Assembly: GCA_021780105.1 (NCBI GenBank)
Contig: JAJXZJ010000046.1
Location: 1 to 64,000, forward strand
Reading direction: 5' to 3'
DNA: 64,000 nt
Source: a bacterium
GTDB lineage: Bacteria; Verrucomicrobiota; Verrucomicrobiia; Limisphaerales; J093
The notes below the pieces were generated by a model, which was not told where the DNA came from, made no database searches, and saw only the letters and a program-made list of their open reading frames with translations. Shown here piece by piece: positions 28,767 to 39,276 of this stretch; the first letter of the stretch is position 1; every line of letters starts with the position of its first letter. A program made the translations under genes and the position numbers.

Positions 28767-30524
28767 TCATCGCTTGCTGCGCGCGCGTTTTCGGGCGAGT
28801 TCCTGGCGCAGCGCGGGCAAGGGGAGGGTGTTGATCACGTCCGCTTTGGTCAACCAGCCTTTGCGGGCCACACCCGCGCCGAGACGCAGGTAGCCAGCGT
28901 GTTCGTTGCGGTGGGCGTCGCAGTTGATGACACATTTCACGCCCTTGCTGGTGGCGTATTGCCAGAGGCGCCAGTCGAGATCGAACCGCATCGGATGGCA
29001 GTTCAATTCGATCCAGGTGCCGGTGTCCGCGCAGGCGTCAATCACGGCGGTCTGGTTCACCTTGTAAGGCTCGCGTTCCAGCAACAGCCGGCCGGTGAGG
29101 TGGCCCAACATGTGGACGAACGGATTCTGCGCCGCCCGGATAAGCCGCTTCGTGTTGTCCGCCTCGTCGCTGCCGGCCACGTGCAGGCTGGCGACGACCA
29201 CTTCCAGTTCGGCCAGCAGGTCGTCGTCGAAATCGAGCCGGTCCTTGAGAATGTCCACCTCGGTGCCGGCAAGCAGGCGGAAGTCGTTCCCGGCGGCGGC
29301 GATTTCCTCGTTCAACCGGCGGAGTTCGCCAAGCTGCTGGCGGACGCGCGCGGCGTCGAGGCCGTTCGCCTGATACGAGGATTTCGAGTGGTCGGTGATC
29401 GCCCAATAGGCGAGGCCGAGTTCATGCATGTGCATGGTGATGTCCGGCAAAGTGTGGCGGCCGTCGCTCCAGTTCGAGTGGTTGTGCAGCGAGCCTTTGA
29501 GGTCGGTCCACTCGATGAGCCGCGGCAGGCGGCCCTTCTCGGCGGCGGTGAACTCGCCCTTGTCTTCGCGCAATTCCGGCGGCACGTAATCGAGGTCCAG
29601 TTCCTCGAAAATGTCCTCCTCGCTGTGGCAGGGCAGGCGCAGCGCGGGGTCGCGGGTTTCCTCCTTTGAGCGGAACAGGCCGTATTCGTTGAGTCGCAGA
29701 CCGCGCTGAATGGCGCGCTGGCGCATGATGATGTTGTGCTCCTTGCTGCCGGTGAAGTAGGCGAGTGCGAAGGGAAACTCCGCGTCGCTGACCACGCGCA
29801 AGTCGGCCTGAATGCCGCCGGTGAGAATCACGCTGGCCTTGGTGTCGCCTTTTGCGCTCACGCTCAGAACGCCCGGTTGCGTGGTGAAGAAATCAATCAC
29901 CGCCGCGGGTTGCGCCGAGGAGGCGAGCAGATCAATGTCGCCGATGACTTCCTTGAACCGGCGGACGCTGCCCGCGAGGCTGCAACGGATGACGTCCGGG
30001 TGGCCGCGCAGATGGTCGAGGATCGGTTCGGCGACGGCGAGCGCCTCGCTGAGCAGGTGGCGGGCGGCGTATTGGCGTTTGAAGGCGATACCTTCGAGGA
30101 TTTTCGCCTGCGTCTTGTCGCCGAAGCCATCGAGTGCGGCGACCTTGCCGGCCTGGCAGGCGGCTTCGAGTTGCGCGACGTTCGTCACGTCGAGGCGTTC
30201 CCACAGCGCCTTGATCTTCTTCGGGCCGAGGCCGGGAATCTGGAGCAGCTCGATGAGGCCCGCCGGAATGGACGCCTTCAGCTCCTCATAATACGGCAGC
30301 CGGCCGGTGGTGACGAGCGCGGTGATCTTCTCCTGCAACGCCTCGCCGATGCCTTTGATGCCGCCCAGCCGGTCCTCGGCAATGAGGGTTTCCAACGGTT
30401 CGGTGAGGCCCTCGAGTGTGCGGGCGGCATTGGCGTAGGCCCGGGTCTTGAAGGGGTTCTCGCCCTTCAACTCCAGCAACACGCCGATTTCGTTCAGGAC
30501 TTCGGCCACCTGGTCTTTATCCAT
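28767..30524 (-). CDS. polX: DNA polymerase X family protein (PolX) with PHP domain
   Basis: 585 aa from ATG 30524 ([14 protein letters not shown]). N-terminal helix-hairpin-helix and 8-kDa-like regions ([22 protein letters not shown]) precede the nucleotidyltransferase site GDIDLLAS (DxD metal ligands). The C-terminal PHP domain (about 340-575) has [24 protein letters not shown] and INCDAHR, all metal-binding motifs. Bacterial PolX combines gap-filling polymerase with 3'-5' exonuclease activity in base-excision repair. Length and motifs are normal. Confidence 0.95.
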   Translation of the reverse strand: MDKDQVAEVLNEIGVLLELKGENPFKTRAYANAARTLEGLTEPLETLIAEDRLGGIKGIGEALQEKITALVTTGRLPYYEELKASIPAGLIELLQIPGLGPKKIKALWERLDVTNVAQLEAACQAGKVAALDGFGDKTQAKILEGIAFKRQYAARHLLSEALAVAEPILDHLRGHPDVIRCSLAGSVRRFKEVIGDIDLLASSAQPAAVIDFFTTQPGVLSVSAKGDTKASVILTGGIQADLRVVSDAEFPFALAYFTGSKEHNIIMRQRAIQRGLRLNEYGLFRSKEETRDPALRLPCHSEEDIFEELDLDYVPPELREDKGEFTAAEKGRLPRLIEWTDLKGSLHNHSNWSDGRHTLPDITMHMHELGLAYWAITDHSKSSYQANGLDAARVRQQLGELRRLNEEIAAAGNDFRLLAGTEVDILKDRLDFDDDLLAELEVVVASLHVAGSDEADNTKRLIRAAQNPFVHMLGHLTGRLLLEREPYKVNQTAVIDACADTGTWIELNCHPMRFDLDWRLWQYATSKGVKCVINCDAHRNEHAGYLRLGAGVARKGWLTKADVINTLPLPALRQELARKRARSKR

Positions 30525-30627
30525 GCGGTCAACTATGCGTCGTCCGGGCGGCGGGTTCAAAGGGCATTTCAACCGGCTTCCCAGCGCGGGGTGGGGGTGC
30601 TATGTTGGCGGCACCGGGCGGGAGAAG

Positions 30628-31500
30628 ATGAACTTGCGGCGGCAAAAAAGATTCGCAGCGCGCGTCCGTTTGCGGACGGCGGCCGGTCGCGCGCCGGCGT
30701 TCACGCTGATCGAGTTGCTGGTCGTCATTGCCATCATTGCGATCCTCGCGGGCCTGCTGTTGCCGGCGTTGTCACGCGCGAAGTCGCAGGCGCGGCGGAT
30801 CGCCTGCGTGAACAACCTGAAGCAGCTCGCCACGACGTGGGCGCTCTACGCGAGCGACAACAACGACGCCGCGGTCGCCAACGGCTTCGGTTCCGCGACC
30901 ACCCTTGCCGGCAACAAGCTCTGGGTCGTCGGCGACGAGCACCTCGATCCGCCCGCGATGACGAACCGGGATTACCTGGTGAACCCGCAGTTCGCGTTGT
31001 TCTCGCCCTACCTTGCCTCGCCGGCGGTTTACAAATGCCCGGCCGACCACGGCACCGTGAACATCGGCGGCGTGACCTCGCCGCGGTTGCGCAGTTACTC
31101 GCTCAATTCCTACGTCGGTTGGGCGCCGTTCGTGGACGGGTTCAACAGCGCCAATTACCGGAATTTCCAGAACGGCGCCGATCTTGCGCACGCCGACCCG
31201 TCGCAAATTTTCCTCTTTTTGGACGTTGCGCCCGGCAACATCTGCATGTCCGCGTTCGTCACCGAACTGGGCGGGCTGACCGATCTGTTCTTCCATCTGC
31301 CGTCGGTCCAGCACGACCACGCCGGCGTGGTGTCGTTCGCCGACGGTCACGTCGAGGCGCACAAGTGGCTGGAATCGTCCACGATCACGAATGCCGAGCT
31401 GGCGTGGAATCCGAATCACTTCACGCTCTACGTGCCGGGCAGCCGTGATCTCGCGTGGATCCAGGCGCGGGCTTCGGTGAAAAAAATTCCCGGCCCCTGA
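30628..31500 (+). CDS. Prepilin-type N-terminal methylation domain protein
   Basis: 290 aa from ATG 30628, preceded by GGGAGAAG. A basic leader of about 23 residues is followed by [20 protein letters not shown]; the residue before Phe is Ala rather than Gly, which may affect prepilin-peptidase cleavage. After the helix comes [20 protein letters not shown], and near the C-terminus the family's [11 protein letters not shown] (H/DG motif). Function is unknown, like the paralogue at 27207-27971. It is divergent from polX, about 100 bases apart, and convergent with the DUF2752 gene. Confidence 0.9.
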   Translation: MNLRRQKRFAARVRLRTAAGRAPAFTLIELLVVIAIIAILAGLLLPALSRAKSQARRIACVNNLKQLATTWALYASDNNDAAVANGFGSATTLAGNKLWVVGDEHLDPPAMTNRDYLVNPQFALFSPYLASPAVYKCPADHGTVNIGGVTSPRLRSYSLNSYVGWAPFVDGFNSANYRNFQNGADLAHADPSQIFLFLDVAPGNICMSAFVTELGGLTDLFFHLPSVQHDHAGVVSFADGHVEAHKWLESSTITNAELAWNPNHFTLYVPGSRDLAWIQARASVKKIPGP

Positions 31501-31521
31501 GTCGCGCCGCTGGCGGCCAGG

Positions 31522-31953
31522 TTACCGGGGAAACGTGAACCAGAGGTAAATCCAGTTCAGCGCCACCGCCGCGAGCAGCAGCCAGCCCCACGGCCACGAT
31601 TGGAACCGACGTCGCCACGCCACTGGTATTTGCCAGCCCGTCGCGCGGGCGAGAAGCCATCCGACAAACCACGCTGCGATGGCCGCAACACCGAGAAACG
31701 TGAGCGGGTTCCACGCGAACGCCGCACGGAAGTCGCCATGCGCGGCGGCGACCAGACAGTGCGTGCCGCCGCAAAACGCGCACGGCGCGCCAGTCAATTC
31801 ATGGAACAGGCAACGGGGCAGGGGCACGTTCCGCGCCACGGCGAGCCGCGCGCCGGCCAGCGTCAACAACAGCCCGCCAAACAGCACGGCCGGCAGCCGC
31901 GAAGGTTTGGCCGGCGGCGGTTCAATTCTCGGAGGGACGCTGGGGGGCGGCAT
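31522..31953 (-). CDS. DUF2752 family membrane protein
   Basis: 143 aa. Three membrane helices and the family signature PCAFCGGTHC, followed by NPLTFLG, identify DUF2752. The function is unknown; the Cys-rich motif suggests a metal or redox role but this is untested. It overlaps the upstream gene (31922-32308) by about 30 bases and seems to be the last of a three-gene set. Confidence 0.85.
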   Translation of the reverse strand: MPPPSVPPRIEPPPAKPSRLPAVLFGGLLLTLAGARLAVARNVPLPRCLFHELTGAPCAFCGGTHCLVAAAHGDFRAAFAWNPLTFLGVAAIAAWFVGWLLARATGWQIPVAWRRRFQSWPWGWLLLAAVALNWIYLWFTFPR

Positions 31954-32308
31954 GGCTGGAGGAGGTGTTCTTCCGCGCCTCGCGGAGCAGGGCCAGGCTG
32001 GTTTCCAGCGCCCAGGTCCAGCCGGTGCCGAACAGGCCGAGGCCCGCCAGGCCGATCCACAAGCTGGGCCGAAACTCGAGCGGGAGCGCGCCTTCGTGAT
32101 ACCAGTCCAGCAGGAAACAGCCCAGCCAGACGAGGCTCAGCGCGAAGCCCAGGAGCGCGAGCGCGGCCTGTGCGTAACCGACCTTCCGCCCCGCCGCCAG
32201 ACTGCCCAGGCCGGGGAGCGTGCCGAGGTTCGTCACCAGGCAGGCCCAGGCTGTCGGCCGGTCAATGAGCTTCGGAGGAATGCTCGCCGAAGATCGTTTC
32301 ATAGGCAT
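31922..32308 (-). CDS. Small membrane protein of unknown function
   Basis: 128 aa with about three hydrophobic segments: GRKVGYAQAALALLGFALSL, VWLGCFLLDW and a third near ALETSLALL. It carries no motif I recognise. Its start overlaps the end of the GYF_2 gene and its end overlaps the DUF2752 gene, so the three appear translationally linked. An ATG two codons in (32302) is an alternative start. Confidence 0.7.
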   Translation of the reverse strand: MPMKRSSASIPPKLIDRPTAWACLVTNLGTLPGLGSLAAGRKVGYAQAALALLGFALSLVWLGCFLLDWYHEGALPLEFRPSLWIGLAGLGLFGTGWTWALETSLALLREARKNTSSSHAAPQRPSEN

Positions 32309-33272
32309 GCATCAACGCGGCGACGGCAAACGGCAGGTTCAACAGCAACACCAGTTGCTGCTCCCATTGCAGTTTCACGAAGAACTGGACGTGCTCCGGC
32401 TTGGAAAATTCACGCATCATCTCCGTGAGCGTCGCCAGCGGCTGCTCAAACCGGGCCGACGTGAGCGGCCCCATGACCTCCAGCAGATACCGGTTGATCT
32501 CAAACACGCTGTAACCGGTGAAGACGATCATCGGCAGCCAGGTGACGAACAACAGCGCGGCGACCGGCAGAAACTGCCGGCCCACGGCCCGCCAGCTCGT
32601 GCCCAGCGCGGAGCCGAAATCCAGCTTCCGGTCGGCGACGAGCACCAGCGCGAACGCCCAGAAGATTTTCAACAGCACGCCGGGGATGATCAGACAGCAG
32701 GCCATGCCCAGCTTGCTCAACAAATCGGTGACGATCCACACGAGCATCAAGGGCACAAACGACGCGCCAAAGCAGCCGAAGATATCGCCAATGCGGTTCT
32801 CCTCGCCGCGCAAGGCCCGCAGGAAGACCAGGAACAGTCCGCCATACAACGGCCCGGAAATCACATAGCTGAAAATGGGGCCGAGCAGCGGGACAAAATC
32901 CGGCAGCGTGGTGAGCAGCCACACCAGCGTGGTGGCGCCGAGCAGCAGGCCGGCATGCCGGCCCATCAACAGCCAGCCGTGCCCCAGCGAGGCGCCCACA
33001 TCCAGCGCGCCGGTGCCAAAGGCTGCGGTTGGAACCGGTTCCTTTTCGACCGCAGCGGCGGCATCGGCCGCCGGCGCCGGCGCCGGCGGGGCGGACGCGG
33101 TCTGGAGGACCTCGGCGAACTCCGGAAACGAGGCGAGTGGCCTCCAGTCAGTGGCGCCTTCGGGCTGGACCATCGTCTGGCCGTTGGCCCGGTTGTCGGC
33201 GATCCATTCGCGGAGCTGCTCCACGCTCACCGGGCCGTATTCGCGCCCATCACCGCCAATCATTTTGAACAT
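32262..33272 (-). CDS. GYF_2 (DUF4339) domain membrane protein
   Basis: 336 aa from ATG 33272. The N-terminus is a GYF_2 domain: MFKMIGGDGREYGPVSVEQL and MVQPEGATDWRPLASFPEF. A Pro/Ala-rich linker follows, then about five membrane helices (WLLMGRHAGLLLGATTLVWL, IIPGVLLKIFWAFALVLV and others). GYF_2 domains are thought to bind proline-rich peptides, and the neighbouring DUF2752 protein has a Pro-rich N-terminus (PPPSVPPRIEPPP), a possible partner (inference). Confidence 0.85.
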   Translation of the reverse strand: MFKMIGGDGREYGPVSVEQLREWIADNRANGQTMVQPEGATDWRPLASFPEFAEVLQTASAPPAPAPAADAAAAVEKEPVPTAAFGTGALDVGASLGHGWLLMGRHAGLLLGATTLVWLLTTLPDFVPLLGPIFSYVISGPLYGGLFLVFLRALRGEENRIGDIFGCFGASFVPLMLVWIVTDLLSKLGMACCLIIPGVLLKIFWAFALVLVADRKLDFGSALGTSWRAVGRQFLPVAALLFVTWLPMIVFTGYSVFEINRYLLEVMGPLTSARFEQPLATLTEMMREFSKPEHVQFFVKLQWEQQLVLLLNLPFAVAALMHAYETIFGEHSSEAH

Positions 33273-33353
33273 GGCCGCAGTGTGTTGGCAAAGCGCGGGA
33301 AGCGTCAAGCCCGACCGCCCCGTTCCCCGGTTCACCCGGAGTGCGCCGGCAGT

Positions 33354-33929
33354 TCACCGCTTCCGGTCGCCCGGCAGCAGCCGTTGGGGCACGACGCGCA
33401 ACCGCGGCTGGTCGTTCTTCCAATCCAGCACCCAGGCCCGGTCATAGACACTGCCCTTCCAGGTCGCGGGCGCGGGCTTCACACCCAGTGCGGCGGCCAG
33501 TTTGGACAAATGCTCATGCACCCAGCAGATGACCACGACCTTGCCGTCGCACTCCTGGCTGTCCTGAACGACCCGCGCCAGCGCGTGATAATTCTCGCTC
33601 CGGAACGGCGTCTGGATGGGCAGCCCCAGTTTTTTGGCCAGCGGTTCGAGCGTTTCGCGCGGACGCTGGCCATGGCCATGATCGGTGACCTGGCTGGCGA
33701 ACAGGACCGCCGGCAGGCCGCGATCGGTCAGCACCGCGTTGGTGGTCAACCACGCCGCCAGGGCATCCGCCCGCTGCCGGCCGCGCGCCGATAGATGCGG
33801 GTCGGACTCCTCGGCCGGCTTTTCCGCGTGGCGCAACAAAATGACCCGCGCCGGATGCGCCAGCACGGCGGGAAGCAGGAGCACTCCGAGCAGCCAGCAC
33901 AGCCAGATGTGAAATCGCGTTCGATTCAT
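33354..33929 (-). CDS. Histidine phosphatase superfamily protein, exported
   Basis: 191 aa from ATG 33929. A signal peptide or anchor (about 1-25) precedes VILLRHAEKP, the RHG-type catalytic motif with Arg-His, and a second conserved site in VVVICWVHEHLSK, where His replaces the usual 'GHG' context. This suggests a small periplasmic phosphatase or a phosphoglycerate-mutase-like protein. The substrate is unknown. It lies 73 bases from the nuoN end. Confidence 0.78.
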   Translation of the reverse strand: MNRTRFHIWLCWLLGVLLLPAVLAHPARVILLRHAEKPAEESDPHLSARGRQRADALAAWLTTNAVLTDRGLPAVLFASQVTDHGHGQRPRETLEPLAKKLGLPIQTPFRSENYHALARVVQDSQECDGKVVVICWVHEHLSKLAAALGVKPAPATWKGSVYDRAWVLDWKNDQPRLRVVPQRLLPGDRKR

Positions 33930-34002
33930 CGCGCGAACGTAAACGGCCAGTTGCCACAACTCAAGTCAACGGCCGGGGACGGCGGCCGTTGGCGCGTCCG
34001 CG

Positions 34003-35460
34003 CTACGGCAGCAACGTCTGCGCGGCGAGGTTGGCAAGGTTGACCACCATGCCGGGCAGCACGCCGAGCCAGAGCATTCCGGCGATGCACAGCAGGAGGG
34101 ACCAGCGCAGCGGGCGCGAGAGCTGGATCGGCGGAAGATGGCCTTGCTCGACCGGTTCGGCCGGCCAATACATGGCGCGGATGACGCCGAAATAGTAGTA
34201 AAGCGAGATCACCACGCCCACCACGGCCACCGCCACCAGGACGTAGAGGGCCGGTTGATCGCCGGCCACCATCAACGCGGATTTCAGCAGCAGGAATTTG
34301 CCGAAGAAGCCCGCCAGTGGCGGCACGCCTGCGAGGGAAACCATCGCCATCGCCAGCGTCGCCGCGAGCAACGGCGAGCGTTGGTGCAATCCGGCGAGGG
34401 CCGGAATGTCCTCGCCCTCCGTGTGGCGCAGCGCGACGCAAATGACCGCGAACGCGCCGAGCACGGTGAACAGGTAGCCGCCGAGATAGTAAAGCACCGC
34501 GCTCACGCCATCGCGGCTCAGCGTGGCCACGCCCAGCAGCAGAAAGCCGGCGTTTGCGATGCTGGAGTAACCCATCAGCCGCTTCAGGTTGCGCTGGGGA
34601 ATTGCGCACAGCACGCCGTAAAGAATCGTCACCGCGGACAGGACGATCAGCAGCCGGCTCCAGCGCGGACCCAGCGCGGGCACGGCGGTGAACAACACGC
34701 GCAGCAGCAGGACAAACCCGGCGGCCTTGGAGCCGACCGCCAGGAACGCGGTGGCCGGCGTTGGCGCGCCTTGATACACGTCCGGCGCCCAGATTTGGAA
34801 GGGCACGACGGCGATCTTGAAGCCGAGGCCCACCAGCACCAGCAGGAGACCGGTCTGCAGCAGCCGGCTGTCCAGCACCGCCGGCGCGGCCTCCGCAAGG
34901 CGCGTGAAACTCATCGTGCCCGCCGTGCCGTAGATCAACGCGATGCCGTAAACCAGGAACGCCGACGACAACGCGCCGAGGATCAGATATTTCACGCCCG
35001 CCTCCAGCGACTGGGTTTGGCGGCGCTGGAAACTCGTCAACACGTAAAACGTCACGGTGATCAACTCCAGCGACACAAACAGCAGCGTGAAGTCGTTCGC
35101 TGACGCGGCGAACATCATGCCTGCCAGCGCGAAGAGGATCAGCGCGTAGAACTCCGCGACGCCGGTTTCAAACCGGTCGGCAAACTCGACCGAGATGACC
35201 AGCACGAGCAGGGCGGCGAGCAGGAAGAAGCGGTCGAAGAACAGGGCGAATTCGTCGAGGACGAACATGCCGCCGAAGGCCGCGAGCGGCCGGGGGAGGA
35301 CGATGGCGAAGCTGGCGAGCAGGATCGCCCCGACCGCAATGGCGGCGGCGTAGCCGAGGTTGCGTTTTTCGGCCGGCGGCGTCCACAAATCGAGGAGCAA
35401 CACCGCCAGCCCGGCGACGAGCACCGCGGCTTCCAGACCCATGACCAGGAGATCGTTCAT
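34003..35460 (-). CDS. nuoN: NADH-quinone oxidoreductase subunit N
   Basis: 485 aa with about 14 membrane helices. NuoN is one of three antiporter-like proton-pumping subunits of complex I. Conserved features include SLELITVTFYVLTSF, KYLILGALSSAFLVYGIALI and LMGYSSIANAGF. It is the last gene of the nuo operon and starts 6 bases after nuoM ends. Confidence 0.96.
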   Translation of the reverse strand: MNDLLVMGLEAAVLVAGLAVLLLDLWTPPAEKRNLGYAAAIAVGAILLASFAIVLPRPLAAFGGMFVLDEFALFFDRFFLLAALLVLVISVEFADRFETGVAEFYALILFALAGMMFAASANDFTLLFVSLELITVTFYVLTSFQRRQTQSLEAGVKYLILGALSSAFLVYGIALIYGTAGTMSFTRLAEAAPAVLDSRLLQTGLLLVLVGLGFKIAVVPFQIWAPDVYQGAPTPATAFLAVGSKAAGFVLLLRVLFTAVPALGPRWSRLLIVLSAVTILYGVLCAIPQRNLKRLMGYSSIANAGFLLLGVATLSRDGVSAVLYYLGGYLFTVLGAFAVICVALRHTEGEDIPALAGLHQRSPLLAATLAMAMVSLAGVPPLAGFFGKFLLLKSALMVAGDQPALYVLVAVAVVGVVISLYYYFGVIRAMYWPAEPVEQGHLPPIQLSRPLRWSLLLCIAGMLWLGVLPGMVVNLANLAAQTLLP

Positions 35461-35466
35461 CGCAAG

Positions 35467-36984
35467 CTATCGCGGAAGTTGTGTCGTCGCCATCAGGGCG
35501 GCCGGCGTGCCGTTCACCGCCCGGACCACGGTCAGCGCCGCGGGCTGGATGCGGTCCGTCAGCAGCCGCGGCACGCAGCCGAACAGAAGCAATCCTGCCA
35601 GCAGCAGCGCGAACGGCAGTTTGCGCCACGCGTGCGGGGCGTCGGCGACCCCGCTCCATTTTTCCGGGAGCGGCCCGTGCAGCACCGTGCGGATGGCCCG
35701 CAGCATGTAAACCGCGCCGACGATCAACGCCGCCCACGCGGCAAGCACCACCACGGTCGTGTGGCCGCCCCACGCGCCGAAGAGCACCATCACTTCGCCG
35801 GCAAAATTGGCGAAACCCGGCAGGCCGCAGCCGGCGAACATGGCCAGCGCCAGCAGCGTGCCGACGAACGGCAGTTTGCGGAGCAGGCCGCCCATCTGCT
35901 CCATTTCGAGCGTGCCGAGCTGGTTTTGCAGATAACCGCTGAGCGCGAAGGCCAGCGCTGCGAGCAGGCCATGCGCGACCATCACCACGACCGCGCCCGT
36001 GACGCCGACGAGGCTGAGGCTGGCGATGCCCAGGAAGACGAAGCCCATGTGCGCCACGCTGGAGTTGCCGATCAGGAGGTTCAGGTTTTTCTGGCGGATC
36101 GCCACGAGGCCGCAATAAAGCAGGTTGCCCAGGCAGAGCAGCGCCAGCACGGGCAGCCAGCGTTGCGCACCCTCCGGCAGCAGCGGGAGCGCGATGCGCA
36201 GCAGACCGTAAAGGCCGAATTTCTTCAACACGCCGGCGTGCAGCATCGCCGTGGGCGTCGGCGCGGCGCCGTAGCCCAGCGGCGCCCAGGTGTGAAACGG
36301 CCAGAGCGACACCAGGATGCCGAAGCCAAACATCAGCAGCGGGAAAATCCAGTGCTGCGCCGATGCCGCGATCGGCCGGGCCGCCACGTCGCGGGTCAGT
36401 TCAGGAATGTCAAACGTCCGCGCGCCGGCGGCGACATACAAGGCAATGAGGCCGATCAACGCGATGAGCGCGCCGAGGCTGAGGTAGATCGTCATCTTGA
36501 AGGTCGCGTAGTTGCGGTTTTCGCCGCGGCCCCAGACGCCGATCATGATGAACGTCGGCACCAGCGCGAGTTCGTGGAAGAAATAAAAGAAGAACAGGTC
36601 CAGCGAGGCGAACGCGCCCAGAATGCCGCCGGTCATCACCAGCAGGAGCAGGTAAAATTCCTTCTGCCGCTCCTTGATTTCCCAGGAGCAGCACGCCGCC
36701 GCGAACGCCACCAGCGCCGCCATGAACACCAGTGCCACGTTCAAGCCATCCACGCCGAGGTGCCAGCCGATGCGCAACGCGCCGACCCACGGACAGAATT
36801 CCTCGAATTGGACATGCGTCGCACCGGGATGAAACGCGAAGAACACCCACGTCGCCGCGGCGAACGAGAGGAAGGTTGTCAGCAGCGCGATCAGCCGGAA
36901 CAGCACGTTGAAGCTGCGCGGCGTCAGCGCGATCAACACCGCGCCGGCGAACGGGCAAAGGATGAGAAAGGAAAGGAGGCCCAT
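35467..36984 (-). CDS. nuoM: NADH-quinone oxidoreductase subunit M
   Basis: 505 aa, polytopic. It is the second antiporter-like proton-pumping subunit of complex I. Typical segments are FFYFFHELALVPTFIMIGVWG with the key Glu, FGFGILVSLWPFHTWAPLGY and NLLIGNSSVAHMGFVFLG. Gene order nuoL-M-N is standard; the gap to nuoL is 4 bases. Confidence 0.96.
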   Translation of the reverse strand: MGLLSFLILCPFAGAVLIALTPRSFNVLFRLIALLTTFLSFAAATWVFFAFHPGATHVQFEEFCPWVGALRIGWHLGVDGLNVALVFMAALVAFAAACCSWEIKERQKEFYLLLLVMTGGILGAFASLDLFFFYFFHELALVPTFIMIGVWGRGENRNYATFKMTIYLSLGALIALIGLIALYVAAGARTFDIPELTRDVAARPIAASAQHWIFPLLMFGFGILVSLWPFHTWAPLGYGAAPTPTAMLHAGVLKKFGLYGLLRIALPLLPEGAQRWLPVLALLCLGNLLYCGLVAIRQKNLNLLIGNSSVAHMGFVFLGIASLSLVGVTGAVVVMVAHGLLAALAFALSGYLQNQLGTLEMEQMGGLLRKLPFVGTLLALAMFAGCGLPGFANFAGEVMVLFGAWGGHTTVVVLAAWAALIVGAVYMLRAIRTVLHGPLPEKWSGVADAPHAWRKLPFALLLAGLLLFGCVPRLLTDRIQPAALTVVRAVNGTPAALMATTQLPR

Positions 36985-36988
36985 GAGT

Positions 36989-38872
36989 TTACCGGATCAG
37001 CATGAACAACAGCAGCACCGCGACGCCCGCGACGAACATGAGCGAATAGGTTTGCAGGTTGCCGGTCTGCACGAGACGCAGCAGGCGGCCGGTCAATTCG
37101 ACCGAACCATGCGTGCCCTTGACAAACAGCCCGGCGATGAGCCAGCGGTCCACGAAATCGGCCAGCGTCGCCAGCGCGTCCTGCGTCGCCGCAATGAGCT
37201 TGGCGTAAAGCTCGTCAAAGTAGAACCGATCACGCAGCCACCGCGCCACCACGCCCAGCATGGCCGGCAACGGATCCTGAACCTTGTTCCAATATAGCGC
37301 GAAAGCGGCGAGGAAGCCGATCACCACGGCGGCCAGTCCACCGAACGCCGCGCCTGGCGCGTGCGCAAATGGCGCCGTCAGTTGAGCGACCCAGCCGGTG
37401 GCGGCTTCGGCCTCGCCGGTTCCGAATTGCGACGCGTAAAACCGGTCAATGCCCCAGAAGCCGGCGAGCAGACTGGGGACCGCCAGCGCCACCAGCGGCA
37501 GCGTGATCACGGCGGGTGATTCGTGCGCGTGGTCCGGCAACTGCGATTTCACCGGGCCGGTGAAGGCGACGAAGATCAGCCGGAACATGTAGAACGTCGT
37601 CAGCCCGGCGACGGCGACACCCAACGCGAACAACGCCGGGCTGGTCCGTTGTGCCGTGGCGAGGATTTCGTCCTTGCTGAAAAAGCCGCTGAACGGCGGC
37701 ACGCCGCACAAGGCCAGCGTGGCAATCATGAACGTCCAGAACGTGACAGGCATTTTCTTCGACAGCCCGCCCATTTTCCAGATGTCCTGCTCGTGGTGCA
37801 GCGCGAGAATCACCGACCCGGCGCCGAGGAACAGCAGCGCCTTGAAGAAGGCGTGCGTTGTGAGGTGGAACATTGCCGCCGATGGGTTGCCCCCCACGCC
37901 GCTCAGCCCAACCGTCATGACCATGTAGCCGAGTTGCGACAGGGTGGAGTAGGCGAGGATGCGCTTGATGTCGTTTTGTTGGATCGCCATCAGCGCGGCG
38001 AGCAACGCGGTGATGCCACCGATCCAGGCGATGAATTCCAGGGCGTCCGCGGCCAGCATAAAATGGACGCGGCACAGCATGTAAACGCCGGCGGCGACCA
38101 TCGTGGCGGCGTGGATCAACGCGGAAACGGGCGTCGGGCCTTCCATCGCGTCGGGCAGCCAGACGTGCAGCGGGAACTGGGCGGACTTGCCCGCCGCGCC
38201 GCAGAAGATGAGGAAGCCGGCGATGCCGATCGTCGAATTGCCGATCAGCGCCGGGTTGGCGGCCATCATTTTTTGGAGCTGCCCGAAGTCCATCGTTCCG
38301 AGCACGGCCCAGACGAGGATGATGCCGAGCAGGAAGCCGAAGTCGCCAACGCGGTTGGTGAGGAAGGCCTTTTTCGCCGCGTCCGCCGCCGCCGGTCGCT
38401 CAAACCAGAAGCCGATCAGCAGCCAGCTTGAGACGCCGACCAGCTCCCAGAAAATGAACAGCATCAGGAAATTCGTCGCGAGCACGATGCCGAGCATCGA
38501 GAAGGTGAACAGGCTCAGCCCCGCGAAATAACGGCCCACGCCCGGATCGTCGTGCATGTAGCCGTAGGAGTAGATGTGGATGGCGCTGCCGACGCCGGTG
38601 ACCACCAGCAGCATCATGAGGCTCAACGGATCGAGCCGCAGGCCGATGTCCACGATCCACGAGGCCGCGCCGTCGCTGAGCGAAATCCAGTTGAAACGGG
38701 TTTCACCGCGGGTGCCGTGGACAAAGAGCGCGACGCTCAACGCGAAGGAAATCACCACCGCGCCGATTGAGAGCCGGGCGCTGACGGCGCGGTGGTCCAG
38801 CGCAAACAACGTGATGCCCGCCGCCGCCAGCAGCGGCAGGAACAAGATCAGCCAGGGAAAAATGCCGGTCAT
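36989..38872 (-). CDS. nuoL: NADH-quinone oxidoreductase subunit L
   Basis: 627 aa, the normal length. It is the distal antiporter-like subunit with the long lateral helix near the C-terminus. Visible motifs include MLFIFWELVGVSSWLLIGFW, GAAGKSAQFPLHVWLPDAMEG and ILAYSTLSQLGYMVMTVGLS. It follows nuoK after 3 bases. Confidence 0.97.
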   Translation of the reverse strand: MTGIFPWLILFLPLLAAAGITLFALDHRAVSARLSIGAVVISFALSVALFVHGTRGETRFNWISLSDGAASWIVDIGLRLDPLSLMMLLVVTGVGSAIHIYSYGYMHDDPGVGRYFAGLSLFTFSMLGIVLATNFLMLFIFWELVGVSSWLLIGFWFERPAAADAAKKAFLTNRVGDFGFLLGIILVWAVLGTMDFGQLQKMMAANPALIGNSTIGIAGFLIFCGAAGKSAQFPLHVWLPDAMEGPTPVSALIHAATMVAAGVYMLCRVHFMLAADALEFIAWIGGITALLAALMAIQQNDIKRILAYSTLSQLGYMVMTVGLSGVGGNPSAAMFHLTTHAFFKALLFLGAGSVILALHHEQDIWKMGGLSKKMPVTFWTFMIATLALCGVPPFSGFFSKDEILATAQRTSPALFALGVAVAGLTTFYMFRLIFVAFTGPVKSQLPDHAHESPAVITLPLVALAVPSLLAGFWGIDRFYASQFGTGEAEAATGWVAQLTAPFAHAPGAAFGGLAAVVIGFLAAFALYWNKVQDPLPAMLGVVARWLRDRFYFDELYAKLIAATQDALATLADFVDRWLIAGLFVKGTHGSVELTGRLLRLVQTGNLQTYSLMFVAGVAVLLLFMLIR

Positions 38873-38875
38873 GCG

Positions 38876-39181
38876 TCAGAATTTCATCGTCGTCAGGTCC
38901 TCGACGTGGGCCGTCTCCCGCTTGCGGTAAAGCGCCACGATCAGCGCCAGACCGACGGCGACCTCCGCCGCCGCCACCGTGATGATGAAGAAGACCATCA
39001 CCTGCCCGTCGAGGTTGTGGTTGAACCGCGAGAACGCCACGAGCGCGAGGTTGGCAGCGTTGAGCATCAGCTCCAGTGACATGTAGATCACCAGCAAGTT
39101 GCGCCGCACAATGACGCCGAGCAGCCCCAGCGCGAACAAAAGCGCGCTGACGACCAGGTAATGTTCAAGGCCGACGTTCAT
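38876..39181 (-). CDS. nuoK: NADH-quinone oxidoreductase subunit K
   Basis: 101 aa with three membrane helices. The motifs [20 protein letters not shown] and [19 protein letters not shown] carry the two conserved membrane Glu residues needed for proton pumping. Length is normal. A 112-base gap separates it from nuoJ and contains one copy of the dispersed repeat. Confidence 0.97.
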   Translation of the reverse strand: MNVGLEHYLVVSALLFALGLLGVIVRRNLLVIYMSLELMLNAANLALVAFSRFNHNLDGQVMVFFIITVAAAEVAVGLALIVALYRKRETAHVEDLTTMKF

Positions 39182-39276
39182 GTTAATTCACCGCCGAGGC
39201 GCCGAGCCAAAACGCCGGAATCAGCACTTGCCCCCGGTTGGCCTGCCCGTTGAACTCGTTTTTCATTTTCGTTGTG